The position numbers and the translations under genes are program-made. From Pseudomonas oryzagri (GTDB lineage: Bacteria > Pseudomonadota > Gammaproteobacteria > Pseudomonadales > Pseudomonadaceae), in the NCBI RefSeq assembly GCF_020831405.1, contig NZ_JAJHPU010000018.1:62001-126000 (forward strand): a stretch of 64,000 nucleotides of DNA, in the 5' to 3' direction. Under the pieces are notes generated by a model, which did not search any database, was not told where the DNA came from, and saw nothing but the letters and a program-made list of their open reading frames with translations. Positions 28,545-37,329 of this stretch are shown piece by piece. Each line of letters opens with the position of its first letter. The stretch's first letter is position 1.

Positions 28545-29307
28545 AGGCCAGGCGCAGCGGATAGCTGAGCAGCAGGAAGTGCCCCAGATTGACCGCGCCG
28601 TGCAGCAGCACGGCCGCGCCCAGGCGGCCGGACAGCTGGAGAATCCAGCCGTAGCCGAGCCCGGCCAGCCCGGCGGCCACGGCGAAGGCCGCGCTGAACG
28701 GCGCGTGGGCCAGGCCGAACAGCAGGGCGGTGAGGCCGATACCGCGCGCCGCACCGAGACGGGCGACGAGCGCGCCCTGCAGCAGGCCGCGGAACAGCAG
28801 CTCCTCGGCCAGCGCCGTCACTCCCAGGTTCACCGCCAGCCACGGCAGCAGTTCCGCCGGCCATTTCGGCTGCCAGGCCACCACGTCGAGCGTCCAGGCC
28901 AGCGCCGGCATGCCCAGCAGGGTGGCCAGCGCGCACAGCCAGGCGGCGGCTGGGCGTGGCGGCGCAGCCGGCCGGCGCCCGGCTCGCCACCACCAGGCCA
29001 GCAGGGTGGCGCCGAGCAGCAGCTTGTCCCAGTGCAGGCGTACGCCGTAGGGCGCGGCATCGGGGCTGAGCGGGCGCGGCTCGCTGAGCGCCAGCGGCGC
29101 GAAGCCGGGCAGCGCATGGGCGGCCAGCGCCACGCCGGCGAGCAGGCTGGCGCCCAGCCACAGGTTGGTCGGCAGATGGCCCGGCGGATACAGCAGCCAG
29201 CCGGCGAACAGCACGCCGGCAAGCAGGCCGGGCAGGCGAATGCCGCCGGCGAGCAGGCCGGCCAGCAGCACCAGGGCGGGTAGCGCCAGGGTCACGGCCA
29301 GAGGCAC
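28543..29307 (-). CDS. CPBP family intramembrane glutamic endopeptidase
   Basis: Membrane protein of about 254 residues with roughly seven hydrophobic segments. The C-terminal Abi/CPBP domain has the catalytic pattern EELLFRGLLQGALVARLG (EExxxR) followed by LLFGLAHAPFSAAF (FxxxH) and LLHGAVNLGHFLLL (HxxxN). Such proteins are putative Rce1-like proteases or immunity factors. The start is uncertain: the GTG at 29307 is used, a GTG at 29295 and a TTG farther upstream are possible, and none has a good Shine-Dalgarno sequence. It follows the HAD gene on the same strand. Confidence 0.8.
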   Translation of the reverse strand: MPLAVTLALPALVLLAGLLAGGIRLPGLLAGVLFAGWLLYPPGHLPTNLWLGASLLAGVALAAHALPGFAPLALSEPRPLSPDAAPYGVRLHWDKLLLGATLLAWWWRAGRRPAAPPRPAAAWLCALATLLGMPALAWTLDVVAWQPKWPAELLPWLAVNLGVTALAEELLFRGLLQGALVARLGAARGIGLTALLFGLAHAPFSAAFAVAAGLAGLGYGWILQLSGRLGAAVLLHGAVNLGHFLLLSYPLRLA

Positions 29308-29375
29308 GGGCGACGGGGAGAAGAGGGGGGATGGCGCGCCGACCTGGCGGGGAGCGGGACGCTGCGCCAACGGGC

Positions 29376-30080
29376 TCAGCGTCCGGCCTGCCAGGCGGCG
29401 AGCAGCGCCGGCAGTTCGGCCAGGCTGGCGATCTGCGCGTCGGGACGGCCTTCGCCCTCCCAGGGTTTGCCCTGCGGATTGACCCACACCGCGCGCATGC
29501 CGACCGCTTGGGCGCCGCGGATGTCGTCGCGCGGGTGGTCGCCGATATGCACGGCGGCGTGCGCCGGCACCTCGGCGTGCGCCAGTGCGGCGTGGAAGGC
29601 GCGCGGATCGGGCTTGCTGACTCCCAGCTCTTCGGCATTGAAGGCGAAGTGGAAGTAGTCGGCGATGCCGATGCGGCGCACGTCGGCGTTGCCGTTGGTC
29701 AGCACGCCCAGGCGGAACTGGCGGCCGAGCTGTTCCAGGGTGGGCAGCACCTCGGGGAACAGGCTGACCTGCTGGCGCGCGGTGAGAAAGTGCTCGAAGG
29801 CCTGCTCGGCCAGCGCCGCGGCCTCGGCCTCGGCGTAGCCGGCGCCGAGCAGGCCATGGCGCAGGGTGCGGCGGCGCAGCTCGCTGATGCGCCCGCCCAG
29901 GTCCGGGTCCTGTTCCAGTACCCAGCGCTTGCTGTGCTGCAGGCGCTCGCCGGCCGCGGCGCCGAGTTCCGGGGCGTGCTCGGCCAGCCAGGCGAGCAGG
30001 CCGGCTTCGGCGGTGTCGAGGACCGGGCCGACGTCCCACAGGGTGTCGTCGAGGTCGAAGGTGATCAGGCGCAGGGTCAC
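29376..30080 (-). CDS. HAD superfamily hydrolase
   Basis: Haloacid-dehalogenase-fold phosphatase of 234 residues. Motif I is TFDLDDTLWDVG with the nucleophile Asp, motif II is GVLTNGNADVRR, the motif III Lys lies in LGVSKPDPRAFHAAL, and motif IV is HIGDHPRDDIRGAQAVG. Family members near xerC in gammaproteobacteria are YigB-like FMN or pyridoxal-phosphate phosphatases, which is the likeliest role. The start is a GTG at 30080 with GGGAGG upstream; the longer frame above it overlaps xerC and is rejected. Confidence 0.88.
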   Translation of the reverse strand: MTLRLITFDLDDTLWDVGPVLDTAEAGLLAWLAEHAPELGAAAGERLQHSKRWVLEQDPDLGGRISELRRRTLRHGLLGAGYAEAEAAALAEQAFEHFLTARQQVSLFPEVLPTLEQLGRQFRLGVLTNGNADVRRIGIADYFHFAFNAEELGVSKPDPRAFHAALAHAEVPAHAAVHIGDHPRDDIRGAQAVGMRAVWVNPQGKPWEGEGRPDAQIASLAELPALLAAWQAGR

Positions 30081-30138
30081 GGGCGGCCTCCCGAATGGCC
30101 GAGTATTGCGGTAGGTCCACCCATCATACCGCCGGAAA

Positions 30139-31062
30139 TCATTCCGGGCTGTCGTCTTCGTCGCGTGCCGGGGGCTCTGCGCTGCGCCGGTGGGCACGCG
30201 GGTGGGCCCGGTCGTAGACGTGCGCCAGGTACTGGAAGTCGAGACGGGCATAGCTCTGCGAAGTGCCGATGCCGGCAGGCTCGAGCGACTCCTGCACCGC
30301 CCGCAGGTGCCGGGGCGGCTCGCGCAGGGGGCTGACGAGATCGGGGCGCAGCATGTGCGGAGGCAGGCGCTGGTCGAGGGCGCGTACCCCCGCCTGGTGC
30401 ACGCGCAGCTGCACCGCACGCGGACCGAGGCGCTGGCCGCGCCGGCCGACGAACAACGCCTGGTCGACGGCGACGCCCTCGCGCAGCGCCAGCCAGGCCT
30501 GCAGCGCCTCGCGCGCCTGGCGGCCGACCGGCAGCTCGCGAACCTTGTCGCCCTTGCCGCGCACCCGCACCCGGCCGGCGGCGAGGTCGAGGTGCGCGAG
30601 GTCGAGCTCGGTCAGCTCGGACAGGCGCAGGCCGGAGGAGTAGAACAGCTCGAGCATCGCCTGGTCGCGGCGGGCGAGGAAGTCGTCTTCCAGCTCCAGC
30701 GCAGCGTCGCCCGCAGCCCCGTCGAGCAGCTGCTGGTCGCGCTCGGTGTCGAGCCGCTTCGGCGGGCGCAGGCCGGCGCTGGGGTCGTGGCGGCAATGCC
30801 CTTCGCGGATCAGGTAGCGGTACAGGCCGCGCACCGCCGACAGCCAGCGCGCCAGGCTGCGCGGCGCCAGGCCTTGCTGGTGCAGGCTGGCGAGCAGGCG
30901 GCGCAGCGCCTTGTCGTCGAGCTGTTCCCAGTGGCTCAGGCCGGCCTCGGCGGCCAGGGCGAGCAGCTTGTCGAGGTCGCGGCGGTAGCCGGCCAGGCTG
31001 TGCGCCGACAGCTGGCGCTCACGGCGCAGATGGTCGAGGTAGGCGTCGAGTTCGGCGTGCAT
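30139..31062 (-). CDS. xerC: Tyrosine recombinase XerC with eroded C-terminal catalytic boxes
   Basis: XerC (called Sss in Pseudomonas) acts with XerD at dif to resolve chromosome dimers. The 307-residue length is normal. A SAM-like N-terminal domain (residues 1-90) is followed by the catalytic domain. The first Arg ([12 protein letters not shown]), Lys ([11 protein letters not shown]), HMLR (H236, R239) and the nucleophile Tyr271 (SYARLDF) are present. The normally invariant RHSFASHLLESS reads [12 protein letters not shown]. The active-site LGH reads LEP, putting Pro262 where E. coli XerC has His266. There is no gap or frameshift in this stretch. Activity is therefore doubtful. The start at 31062 ([15 protein letters not shown]) fits the family. 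Confidence 0.85.
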   Translation of the reverse strand: MHAELDAYLDHLRRERQLSAHSLAGYRRDLDKLLALAAEAGLSHWEQLDDKALRRLLASLHQQGLAPRSLARWLSAVRGLYRYLIREGHCRHDPSAGLRPPKRLDTERDQQLLDGAAGDAALELEDDFLARRDQAMLELFYSSGLRLSELTELDLAHLDLAAGRVRVRGKGDKVRELPVGRQAREALQAWLALREGVAVDQALFVGRRGQRLGPRAVQLRVHQAGVRALDQRLPPHMLRPDLVSPLREPPRHLRAVQESLEPAGIGTSQSYARLDFQYLAHVYDRAHPRAHRRSAEPPARDEDDSPE

Positions 31063-31080
31063 GGCGGGCTCCCGGGGTTG

Positions 31081-31179
31081 CCCCACACGTGGGGTGAAAA
31101 CTCGCGCAGCGATTTTCCACCGAGAATCGGGAGGGTGGAAAACACCGGCGGTCGTCTTCCACCCGGCTTGGCGAAGACG
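31081..31179. repeat. REP-like paired inverted repeats between xerC and the DUF484 gene
   Basis: Alternating arms of a GGTGGAAAA motif: GGGTGAAAAC (31092-31101), TTTTCCACC (31113-31121), GGTGGAAAA (31134-31142) and CTTCCACCC (31156-31164). The central pair is a perfect 9-bp inverted repeat. CCCCAC/GTGGGG (31081-31086, 31089-31094) and CGTCTTC/GAAGACG (31153-31159, 31173-31179) are further short inverted repeats. This layout resembles bacterial REP doublets. Confidence 0.65.
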
Positions 31180-31192
31180 GCGCGGCGTCGCC

Positions 31193-31879
31193 TCAGCGCA
31201 CCGGCCGCAGCGCGGGCACCAGGCGCGGCAACAGGCGGGCGATGATCTCCGCCACGTGGCCGAGGAACACGGTGCCCAAGGAACTCTTGTAATGCTGCGG
31301 GTCGGGGCTGCCGAGCGCCAGCACGCCGTGCAGACCTTGGTGGTCGAGCACCGCCACCGCCGCCGAGCCGATGCTGCCGACGTTTTCGGCGGGGAACAGG
31401 AAGGCCAGTTCGCTGGGGCGCAGCACGCCGCATACCGTCTTGTTGCCGGCGAGCAGGGCGCCGACCGCCTGCTGGGCCTGCTCCGGGCTGACCCAGTGGC
31501 CCACCGCCGGCGGGTTGTCGCTGAACAGCAGCAGGCTGACGTAGGGCACCTGGAAGTCGTGGCGCAGGCTGTCCTCGGCGGCGGCCACCAGCTCCTCGAG
31601 GTCGTCGGCGTCGAGCAGGGCGATGATCAGCCGGCGGGTGCGGGCGAACAGGCGATCGTTGTCGCGGGCGATGTCCATCAGCTGGGTCAGGCGCGCGCGC
31701 AGCTCGTGGTTGCGCTCGCGCAGCAGGCGCAGCTGGCGCTCGACCAGCGACACCGCGTGGCCCGCCTCGTGGGGGATCAGCAGCTGCTCGAGCAGCTCGT
31801 CGCGGCCGACGAAGAACTGCGGGTGCGCCGCCAGCCAGGCGGCCACCTGTTCGGCGTCCAGCTCCGGAAGCTCGCTCAC
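31193..31879 (-). CDS. DUF484 family protein
   Basis: Cytoplasmic protein of 228 residues of the DUF484 family, with a GAF-like fold after an N-terminal coiled coil ([20 protein letters not shown]). Function is unknown; it is nearly always located between dapF and xerC in gammaproteobacteria. Conserved segments are [19 protein letters not shown] near the N-terminus, and [20 protein letters not shown] with [16 protein letters not shown] near the C-terminus. The start is a GTG at 31879 whose GTGA overlaps the dapF stop by 4 bp, implying translational coupling. Confidence 0.9.
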   Translation of the reverse strand: MSELPELDAEQVAAWLAAHPQFFVGRDELLEQLLIPHEAGHAVSLVERQLRLLRERNHELRARLTQLMDIARDNDRLFARTRRLIIALLDADDLEELVAAAEDSLRHDFQVPYVSLLLFSDNPPAVGHWVSPEQAQQAVGALLAGNKTVCGVLRPSELAFLFPAENVGSIGSAAVAVLDHQGLHGVLALGSPDPQHYKSSLGTVFLGHVAEIIARLLPRLVPALRPVR

Positions 31880-32706
31880 AGGCGCACCTGGCCTTCGAAC
31901 ACGCGCATCGCCGGGCCGGTCATCAGCACCGGTTGGCCGGGGCCGGCCCACTCGATGGACAGCTTGCCGCCGGGCAGTTCGATCTGCACCGGCGAGCTCA
32001 GCCAGCCCTGGCGAATGGCGGCCACCGCGGCGGCGCAGGCGCCGGTGCCGCAGGCCTGGGTCTCGCCGCAGCCGCGCTCCCAGACGCGCAGGCGCGCCCG
32101 GTGGGCGTCGACGATCTGCAGGAAGCCGATGTTGGCCTTCTGCGGGAAGCGCGGATGGGTCTCAAGCTGCGGGCCGAGTTCGTGCACCGGGGCGCTGTCG
32201 ACATCGTCGACGCGCAGCACGCCGTGCGGGTTACCCATCGAGATGGCGGCCAGCTCGACGGTGCGCCCGCCCACCTCGACCTCGTAGGCGATCGCCGCCT
32301 CGGCGGCGACGAAGGGCACCTCGCTCGGCTCGAGGCGCGGTGCGCCCATGTCCACGGTGATCTGCCCGTCGCTGCGCACGTTCAGCTCGATCACGCTGTT
32401 CTTGGTTTCGACCCGAATGCGCTTCTTGGCGGTCAGCCGCTTGTCCAGCACGAAGCGGGCGAAGCAGCGCGCGCCGTTGCCGCACTGTTCCACCTCGGAA
32501 CCGTCGGCGTTGAAGATGCGATAGCGGAAGTCCACGTCCGGACGGCTCGGCGGCTCGACGATCAGCAGCTGGTCGAAGCCGACGCCAGTGTGGCGGTCGC
32601 CCCACTGGCGCACGTGCTTGGGCTGCACGTGGGCGTGCTGGGTGACCAGGTCGAGGACCATGAAGTCGTTGCCCAGCCCGTGCATCTTGGTGAAACGCAG
32701 CAGCAT
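31876..32706 (-). CDS. dapF: Diaminopimelate epimerase
   Basis: Converts LL-diaminopimelate to the meso form for lysine and peptidoglycan synthesis, cytoplasmic. The 276-residue protein has both catalytic cysteines, in [13 protein letters not shown] and [13 protein letters not shown]. It starts [19 protein letters not shown], a strong family signature. It lies between lysA and the DUF484 gene and shares a 4-bp overlap with the latter. Confidence 0.98.
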   Translation of the reverse strand: MLLRFTKMHGLGNDFMVLDLVTQHAHVQPKHVRQWGDRHTGVGFDQLLIVEPPSRPDVDFRYRIFNADGSEVEQCGNGARCFARFVLDKRLTAKKRIRVETKNSVIELNVRSDGQITVDMGAPRLEPSEVPFVAAEAAIAYEVEVGGRTVELAAISMGNPHGVLRVDDVDSAPVHELGPQLETHPRFPQKANIGFLQIVDAHRARLRVWERGCGETQACGTGACAAAVAAIRQGWLSSPVQIELPGGKLSIEWAGPGQPVLMTGPAMRVFEGQVRL

Positions 32707-32719
32707 GCCGGCCTCCGGA

Positions 32720-33967
32720 TCAGTTGGGCAGCAGGCTTTCGCCGGCGTACAGCTCTTCGATGCTTTCGCGGCGGCGCACCAGGTGCACCTGCTCGCCGTC
32801 CACCAGCACCTCGGCGGCGCGACCGCGGGTGTTGTAGTTGGAACTCATGACGAAACCGTAGGCACCGGCCGAGCGCACCGCCAGCAGGTCGCCCTCGGCC
32901 AGCACCAGCTCGCGGTCCTTGCCGAGGAAGTCGCCGGTCTCGCAGATCGGCCCTACCAGGTCGTAGCGGCGCGCTTCGCCGTCGCGCGGCTGCACGGCCA
33001 CGATGTCCATCCACGCCTGGTACAGCGCCGGGCGGATCAGGTCGTTCATCGCCGCGTCGATCACCGCGAAGTCCTTGTGCTCGGTGTGCTTGAGGTACTC
33101 GACGCGGGTCAGCAGCACGCCGGCGTTGGCGACGATCGAGCGGCCCGGCTCGAACACCAGCGCCAGCTCGCGGCCGGCCAGACGCTCGCGCACCGCCTTG
33201 ATGTAGTCGCCGGCCAGCGGCGGCTCCTCGTCGCGGTAGCGCACGCCGAGGCCGCCGCCCAGATCCAGATGCTTGATCTGGATGCCGCGTGCGGCCAGGC
33301 GGTCGACCAGCGCCAGCAGGCGCTCGAGGGCGTCGAGGAACGGGTCGAGCTGGGTCAGCTGCGAGCCGATGTGGCAGTCGACACCGACCACCTCGAGGTT
33401 CGGCAGTTCGGCGGCGCGGGCGTAGACGCGCTCGGCGACGTCGATGCTGACGCCGAACTTGTTCTCCTTGAGGCCGGTGGAGATGTACGGGTGGGTCTGG
33501 GCATCGACATCCGGGTTGACGCGCAGCGACACCGGCGCCTTGACGCCCAGCTCCGCCGCCACCTGCTGCAGGCGCTCCAGCTCGACCTCGGACTCGACAT
33601 TGAAGCAGTGCACGCCGACTTCCAGCGCCCGGCGCATGTCGTCGCGGGTCTTGCCGACCCCGGAGAACACCACCTTGGCCGGGTCGCCGCCGGCGGCCAG
33701 CACGCGCTCCAGTTCACCGCGCGAGACGATGTCGAAGCCGGCGCCCAGACGGGCGAGCAGGTTGAGCACGCCGAGGTTGGAGTTGGCCTTGACCGCGAAG
33801 CACACCAGGTGCGGCATGCCGGTCAGCGCGTCGGCGTAGGCGCGGAACTGCGCCTCGATGTGGGCGCGCGAGTAGACGTAGGTGGGGGTGCCGAAGCGCT
33901 CGGCGATGGCGGACAGCGCCGCGCCCTCCGCGAACAGCTGGCCGTCGCGGTACTGGAAGGGTTGCAT
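32720..33967 (-). CDS. lysA: Diaminopimelate decarboxylase
   Basis: PLP-dependent decarboxylase of 415 residues making L-lysine from meso-diaminopimelate. The PLP Lys is in [22 protein letters not shown] binds the phosphate, [11 protein letters not shown] is conserved, and the active-site Cys lies in [14 protein letters not shown]. The product feeds on from dapF, encoded 13 bp downstream. The start [15 protein letters not shown] at 33967 follows AGGAGGCC. The lipoprotein gene lptM lies 53 bp upstream on the same strand. Confidence 0.98.
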   Translation of the reverse strand: MQPFQYRDGQLFAEGAALSAIAERFGTPTYVYSRAHIEAQFRAYADALTGMPHLVCFAVKANSNLGVLNLLARLGAGFDIVSRGELERVLAAGGDPAKVVFSGVGKTRDDMRRALEVGVHCFNVESEVELERLQQVAAELGVKAPVSLRVNPDVDAQTHPYISTGLKENKFGVSIDVAERVYARAAELPNLEVVGVDCHIGSQLTQLDPFLDALERLLALVDRLAARGIQIKHLDLGGGLGVRYRDEEPPLAGDYIKAVRERLAGRELALVFEPGRSIVANAGVLLTRVEYLKHTEHKDFAVIDAAMNDLIRPALYQAWMDIVAVQPRDGEARRYDLVGPICETGDFLGKDRELVLAEGDLLAVRSAGAYGFVMSSNYNTRGRAAEVLVDGEQVHLVRRRESIEELYAGESLLPN

Positions 33968-34020
33968 GAGGCCTCCTGGGGGAGCCGGGGCACCCGCGGC
34001 AGGGGCGGGTGCGCAGAATC

Positions 34021-34155
34021 TTAGAGTTCGAAACGGTCTTTGCTGTGGCCGGCCTTGTCGTCGCCGGGCAGGTACAGCGGCCCTTTCTGGCCGCAGCCGG
34101 TGAGGCCCGCGCTGATCACGAGCAGCGCGAGGAGCGGAAGCAGCAGGCGCTTCAT
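34021..34155 (-). CDS. lptM: LPS translocon maturation lipoprotein LptM (LppL)
   Basis: Very small lipoprotein of 44 residues. The signal sequence MKRLLLPLLALLVISAG leads to the lipobox LTGC, then GQKGPLYLPGDD, the LptM/YifL hallmark (CGxKGPLYxP). LptM helps the outer-membrane LptDE translocon mature in E. coli. In Pseudomonas it is known as LppL and precedes lysA. Its short length makes it easy to miss. The gene is divergent from cyaY, with 160 bp between starts. Confidence 0.93.
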   Translation of the reverse strand: MKRLLLPLLALLVISAGLTGCGQKGPLYLPGDDKAGHSKDRFEL

Positions 34156-34315
34156 GGCGGAAATCCTTGTAAAAGCATCGAATGCGCCGGAGTATACCGG
34201 CCCCCCGTGGGCTTGCCTATGCGCCGGGACGCGCGGCGGGCGCGGCTTGCGCGCTGCGTCGCGCAGCGTCCGGCAGGCGCTCCGGGAGCCTTTCCGTTTC
34301 AGTGGAGAAAAGCCC

Positions 34316-34648
34316 ATGAGTCTCAGCGAAGCCCGCTTCCATAGCCTGGTGGACGCCCTGCAGCGGGCGGTCGAGGATGCCTTCGATGCCAGCGACCTGG
34401 ATGTGGATCTGGAAAACAGCGGTGGCGTGCTCACCGTGCGCTTCGACAACGGCAGCCAGCTGATCTTCAGCCGCCAGGAGCCGCTGCGCCAGCTGTGGCT
34501 GGCGGCGCGCTCGGGCGGCTTCCACTTCGACTACGACGAGACGGCCGCCACCTGGGTGTGCGACGCCAATGGCGAGGCGCTGCCGGCGATGCTCGCGCGC
34601 CTGGTCCGCGAGCAGGGCGGCGAGCCGGTGGACTTCTCCGCCCTGTGA
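34316..34648 (+). CDS. cyaY: Iron donor protein CyaY (frataxin)
   Basis: Bacterial frataxin of 110 residues that binds iron and modulates the ISC cluster assembly machinery. The start MSLSEARFHSLVDALQRAVE is followed by the acidic helix EDAFDASDLDVDLENSGGVL. The core strand has RFDNGSQLIFSRQEPLRQLW and GGFHFDYDETAATWVCD, which match frataxins. The start at 34316 is preceded by GGAGAAAAG. An imperfect hairpin begins 7 bp after the stop. Confidence 0.96.
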   Translation: MSLSEARFHSLVDALQRAVEDAFDASDLDVDLENSGGVLTVRFDNGSQLIFSRQEPLRQLWLAARSGGFHFDYDETAATWVCDANGEALPAMLARLVREQGGEPVDFSAL

Positions 34649-34654
34649 GGGCTG

Positions 34655-34683
34655 AGCATGCCTGCGCCCAGCGCTGGCATGCT
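34655..34683 (+). terminator. Hairpin after cyaY (no T tract)
   Basis: AGCATGCC (34655-34662) pairs with GGCATGCT (34676-34683). Inside, GCGC/GCGC continues the stem past a T-T mismatch, giving a 12-bp helix. It is a probable transcript end, but without uridines. Confidence 0.45.
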
Positions 34684-35095
34684 GCGCGGCGCATTCCCGC
34701 GAGTGGGCGCGAAGCGCGCGCAGTTCCAGCGCCCCCGGGGGAGCAGGCCGTAAGGCTCAGTCGCTGGTGATCGTGTCCACCCCTGAGTGGGCACGCTGCC
34801 TGGTCCGCCCCCGCGGCCGAAAGCGGAGTGTGCGTGGCGCCTGCCTGTGCGCGAGCCGCCGGGCCCAGACGGCTGCACCGGCTTGTCTATTCGCCTTGCT
34901 GTGGTATGGTCGGTTGCAAACCCCGCCTGCGCCGGTTGTGTCAAGACACCGCGTCTGGCGATGCGCCGTTGAAAGCGGCCGCCCCCTCGGGCATCGCTTT
35001 CGGCCCTGCTTCGCTGACGTTCGCGACGTTTTCACACAGCCTGTTCGGGTGGGGTTTTCCTTTTTCGCAACCTGCCAAGGAGCCCTGCCGACATC
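34684..35095. other. Intergenic region upstream of rnk
   Basis: No gene is supported between cyaY and rnk. A good sigma-70 promoter is seen at 34883-34910. An imperfect hairpin GTGTCCAC/GTGGGCAC lies near 34774-34797. A leader of about 180 nt precedes rnk. Confidence 0.5.
34883..34910 (+). promoter_or_regulatory. Sigma-70 promoter of rnk
   Basis: TTGTCT (34883-34888), 16-bp spacer, TATGGT (34905-34910). Confidence 0.55.
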
Positions 35096-35500
35096 ATGAG
35101 CCTGTCGCCCCCCATCACCATCACCCGTCTCGACCTGCAGCGCCTGGAGCGCCTGCTGGACAGCCTGGAGGAGTTCGGACCCACCGCCGAGGCCCTGGAG
35201 CGCGAGCTGGGCCGCGCCGCGGTGGTCGGTCTGGACGAGGTGCCGCCGGGCGTGGTGACCATGAACTCCACCGCGCGCTGCCGCGAGGAAGCCAGCGGCA
35301 AGGAGTACCGCCTGACCCTGGTCTACCCGCACGAGGCGGGCGGCGAGGGCACCGTGTCGGTGCTGGCGCCGGTCGGCTGCGCGCTGCTCGGCCTGTCGGT
35401 GGGGCAGACCATCGACTGGGCCGTGCCGGGCGGCAAGGCCCTGCAACTGACCCTGCTCGGCGTCGACTACCAGCCGGAGGCGGCCGGCGCGGTGCGCTGA
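35096..35500 (+). CDS. rnk: Regulator of nucleoside diphosphate kinase (Rnk)
   Basis: Rnk of 134 residues: a short N-terminal helical arm (RLERLLDSLEEFGPTAEALE) and a C-terminal GreA/GreB-like FKBP fold (SVLAPVGCALLGLSVGQTID). Rnk binds RNA polymerase and influences NDP kinase levels and alginate synthesis in P. aeruginosa. The position beside cyaY and lysA matches Pseudomonas. A terminator follows at 35521-35562. Confidence 0.93.
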   Translation: MSLSPPITITRLDLQRLERLLDSLEEFGPTAEALERELGRAAVVGLDEVPPGVVTMNSTARCREEASGKEYRLTLVYPHEAGGEGTVSVLAPVGCALLGLSVGQTIDWAVPGGKALQLTLLGVDYQPEAAGAVR

Positions 35501-35520
35501 AATCGGTCGACGAGTACGGC

Positions 35521-35562
35521 AACAGCCCGCACCGATGATCGGTCGCGGGCTTTGTCGTTTCT
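35521..35562 (+). terminator. Terminator after rnk
   Basis: AGCCCGC (35524-35530) pairs with GCGGGCT (35545-35551), with an inner CCGA/TCGG helix. TTGTCGTTTC follows. Confidence 0.7.
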
Positions 35563-35573
35563 GGGGCAAGGCG

Positions 35574-36860
35574 CTAGCGCGAAGCGGATCCGATCGTGGC
35601 CGGTACGGCGCGGCCGAGCAGCGGCAAGCAACGTCTGTGCTTGGGGTCGGCCAGCGGGCCGTCATAGCAGAGCTGCGGCGGGTTGGCCTCGAGCAGCCGG
35701 GCCGGCCCCGCGCCGTAGGGATTGCCTTCGGCGGTGGCGCTCAGCGCCTGCGCGGCGGTGAAGCCGGGAGCCAGGGTGTTGAGGCGGTTGAAGAGCTGGA
35801 TGCGTGCATCCAGGTCATGCAACCGCGCCAGGTACTGGCGCAGGTCCGGTCCGGCGACGGCGGCCAATATATTGCCGATAGGGTTGCGCCAGTCCCGGTG
35901 GAGCGGAGGTTGCGGCTGCTCGCGTAGCCAGCCGGCAAACTCGCTCGCCGTCAGCTGCGAGGCGGCGGCAATGTGCAGGTAGTGGGGCAGGATGGTGTTA
36001 CTGCTCATGTTCGGCTTGTACAGCAGCTGCAGGGCGAGGCGGCCCTTGTCGGTGATGAAGGTGGGGTCGTCACGCATCGCCGCGAAGCCGTTGGCCTGCA
36101 TGACGAACTCGCTCTGCATGGCGCTCTGCAGCGAGCGCTCGGCGGCCGTCAGGGCGGGCTGTGGCGAAGGCCGCTCGATCAGGGCCTGCTGGTACAGCGC
36201 GCCAAGAGTGCCGATGTCGCCGGCGACCAGCTGGGCGACGATCATCTTCTGGATCAGGCTGTCGGAGGCGGCGAGGTGCCGGCGCCAGTGGCCGAGGTCT
36301 TCCTCGAGCAGGGCCCGGGCCTGCTCGGGCTGGCCATCGAGCAGCAGCCGGCAGGCTTCCAGCGCCAGCAGGCGGTTGCCGGCGACCAGGGCGGCATAGT
36401 TCGGCCACGGTTCCGCCAGCTCGCTGGCGATCAGGCGGCGCAGATCGGCGAGGCGCGCGGCCTGTCGGTAGCGTGCCAGCAGTTCCCGGCCTTGCTCCAG
36501 ATGCGCCGCGTTGCGCACTGGTTCCAGGCAGCTGGGTTGGTCGTGCGGTGCGGCGAGCTTGGGGATGTCCAGCTGGCGCAGCGGCGCCGGCTGGAACGAA
36601 TCATCGAAAGGCGAATGCGTGGCGCGCCACTGCCGGTACTCGGCCAGGCGGGCCTGGCCGGCGCTCATCGGTTCGGCGGCGGCATCCAGACCCAGCAGGT
36701 AGAGGTGCCCGGCACTGGGGTTCTGCTGGGCGCGGGCCTCCGCCACCCAGGTGCTCGCCTGGCGGTCCAGGGGCACGTCGCGGATCCAGATCAGCGCCAG
36801 TGAGACGAGCAGCACGGCGGCGCCGAGCACGACGAGAATGAGCTGAGAAGCACGAGTCAT
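35574..36860 (-). CDS. Membrane-anchored protein of unknown function
   Basis: Protein of 428 residues with a single N-terminal membrane anchor (QLILVVLGAAVLLVSLALIW, about residues 6-25). A mostly alpha-helical soluble domain follows, probably in the periplasm. No catalytic motif was recognised. Some segments look like helical repeats (LLARYRQAARLADLRRLIAS, LLALEACRLLLDGQPEQARA), compatible with a TPR-like solenoid. The start at 36860 (MTRASQLILVV) is chosen over an in-frame ATG 24 codons upstream because it begins directly before the anchor. It may be lineage-specific. Confidence 0.65.
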   Translation of the reverse strand: MTRASQLILVVLGAAVLLVSLALIWIRDVPLDRQASTWVAEARAQQNPSAGHLYLLGLDAAAEPMSAGQARLAEYRQWRATHSPFDDSFQPAPLRQLDIPKLAAPHDQPSCLEPVRNAAHLEQGRELLARYRQAARLADLRRLIASELAEPWPNYAALVAGNRLLALEACRLLLDGQPEQARALLEEDLGHWRRHLAASDSLIQKMIVAQLVAGDIGTLGALYQQALIERPSPQPALTAAERSLQSAMQSEFVMQANGFAAMRDDPTFITDKGRLALQLLYKPNMSSNTILPHYLHIAAASQLTASEFAGWLREQPQPPLHRDWRNPIGNILAAVAGPDLRQYLARLHDLDARIQLFNRLNTLAPGFTAAQALSATAEGNPYGAGPARLLEANPPQLCYDGPLADPKHRRCLPLLGRAVPATIGSASR

Positions 36861-37040
36861 GGGGACGTCCTTGTCCGGGAGAAGCTGCGCCGCATGGCGG
36901 CTTCCCGCCACTGGCGTTGCCAGGGGAGTCAAGGCTCGTATCGGTTCGAGCCGGGGCGGCGGGCCGCGATGCGGGGAGAGAGGTTTGGACGTGGCCTGGC
37001 GGGCCGGCGCCGTGTGGCGCCCGGCCCGCCCACCGGGCCC

Positions 37041-37277
37041 TCAGGCCGGCTGCAGAATGGTCAGTACGGTGCGCAGCTGCTCGGTGGCGTCGAGGCCGAG
37101 GCTGGTCAGGTAGCCGCCGTCGGCTTTGGTGATCAGACCCTTGGCGTGCAGGCGCTCGCCGGCGGCGACCTTCTGCGGCGCCGCGTCGTGATGGATCTTG
37201 AGGCCCTCCTGGGAATTGTCCGGGTTGAACAGGGTGAGCAGTTCCAGTTCGGCGATCAGCTCGGGGGTCAGGTTCAT
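37041..37277 (-). CDS. TIGR02647 family small protein
   Basis: Protein of 78 residues starting MNLTPELIAELELLTLFNPD and ending LGLDATEQLRTVLTILQP. It matches the small conserved family TIGR02647, found in Pseudomonas, Vibrio and relatives and often annotated as DNA-binding. The family has the pattern LxxELxLLxxFNxxxxQxGLKIHH. Function is unknown. Confidence 0.8.
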   Translation of the reverse strand: MNLTPELIAELELLTLFNPDNSQEGLKIHHDAAPQKVAAGERLHAKGLITKADGGYLTSLGLDATEQLRTVLTILQPA

Positions 37278-37329
37278 GGTGCCTCCAGTGCAGGACAGGG
37301 CGGGCGCCGCTGGCGTCCGCGGGATGTTG

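Noticed and set aside
30139-31062. Explaining the XerC divergence by compensating frameshifts
   Set aside because: The altered segments align with normal XerC codon by codon in the same frame, with shared codons (AGC, CTG, GAG) interspersed, so substitutions rather than shifted frames fit best.
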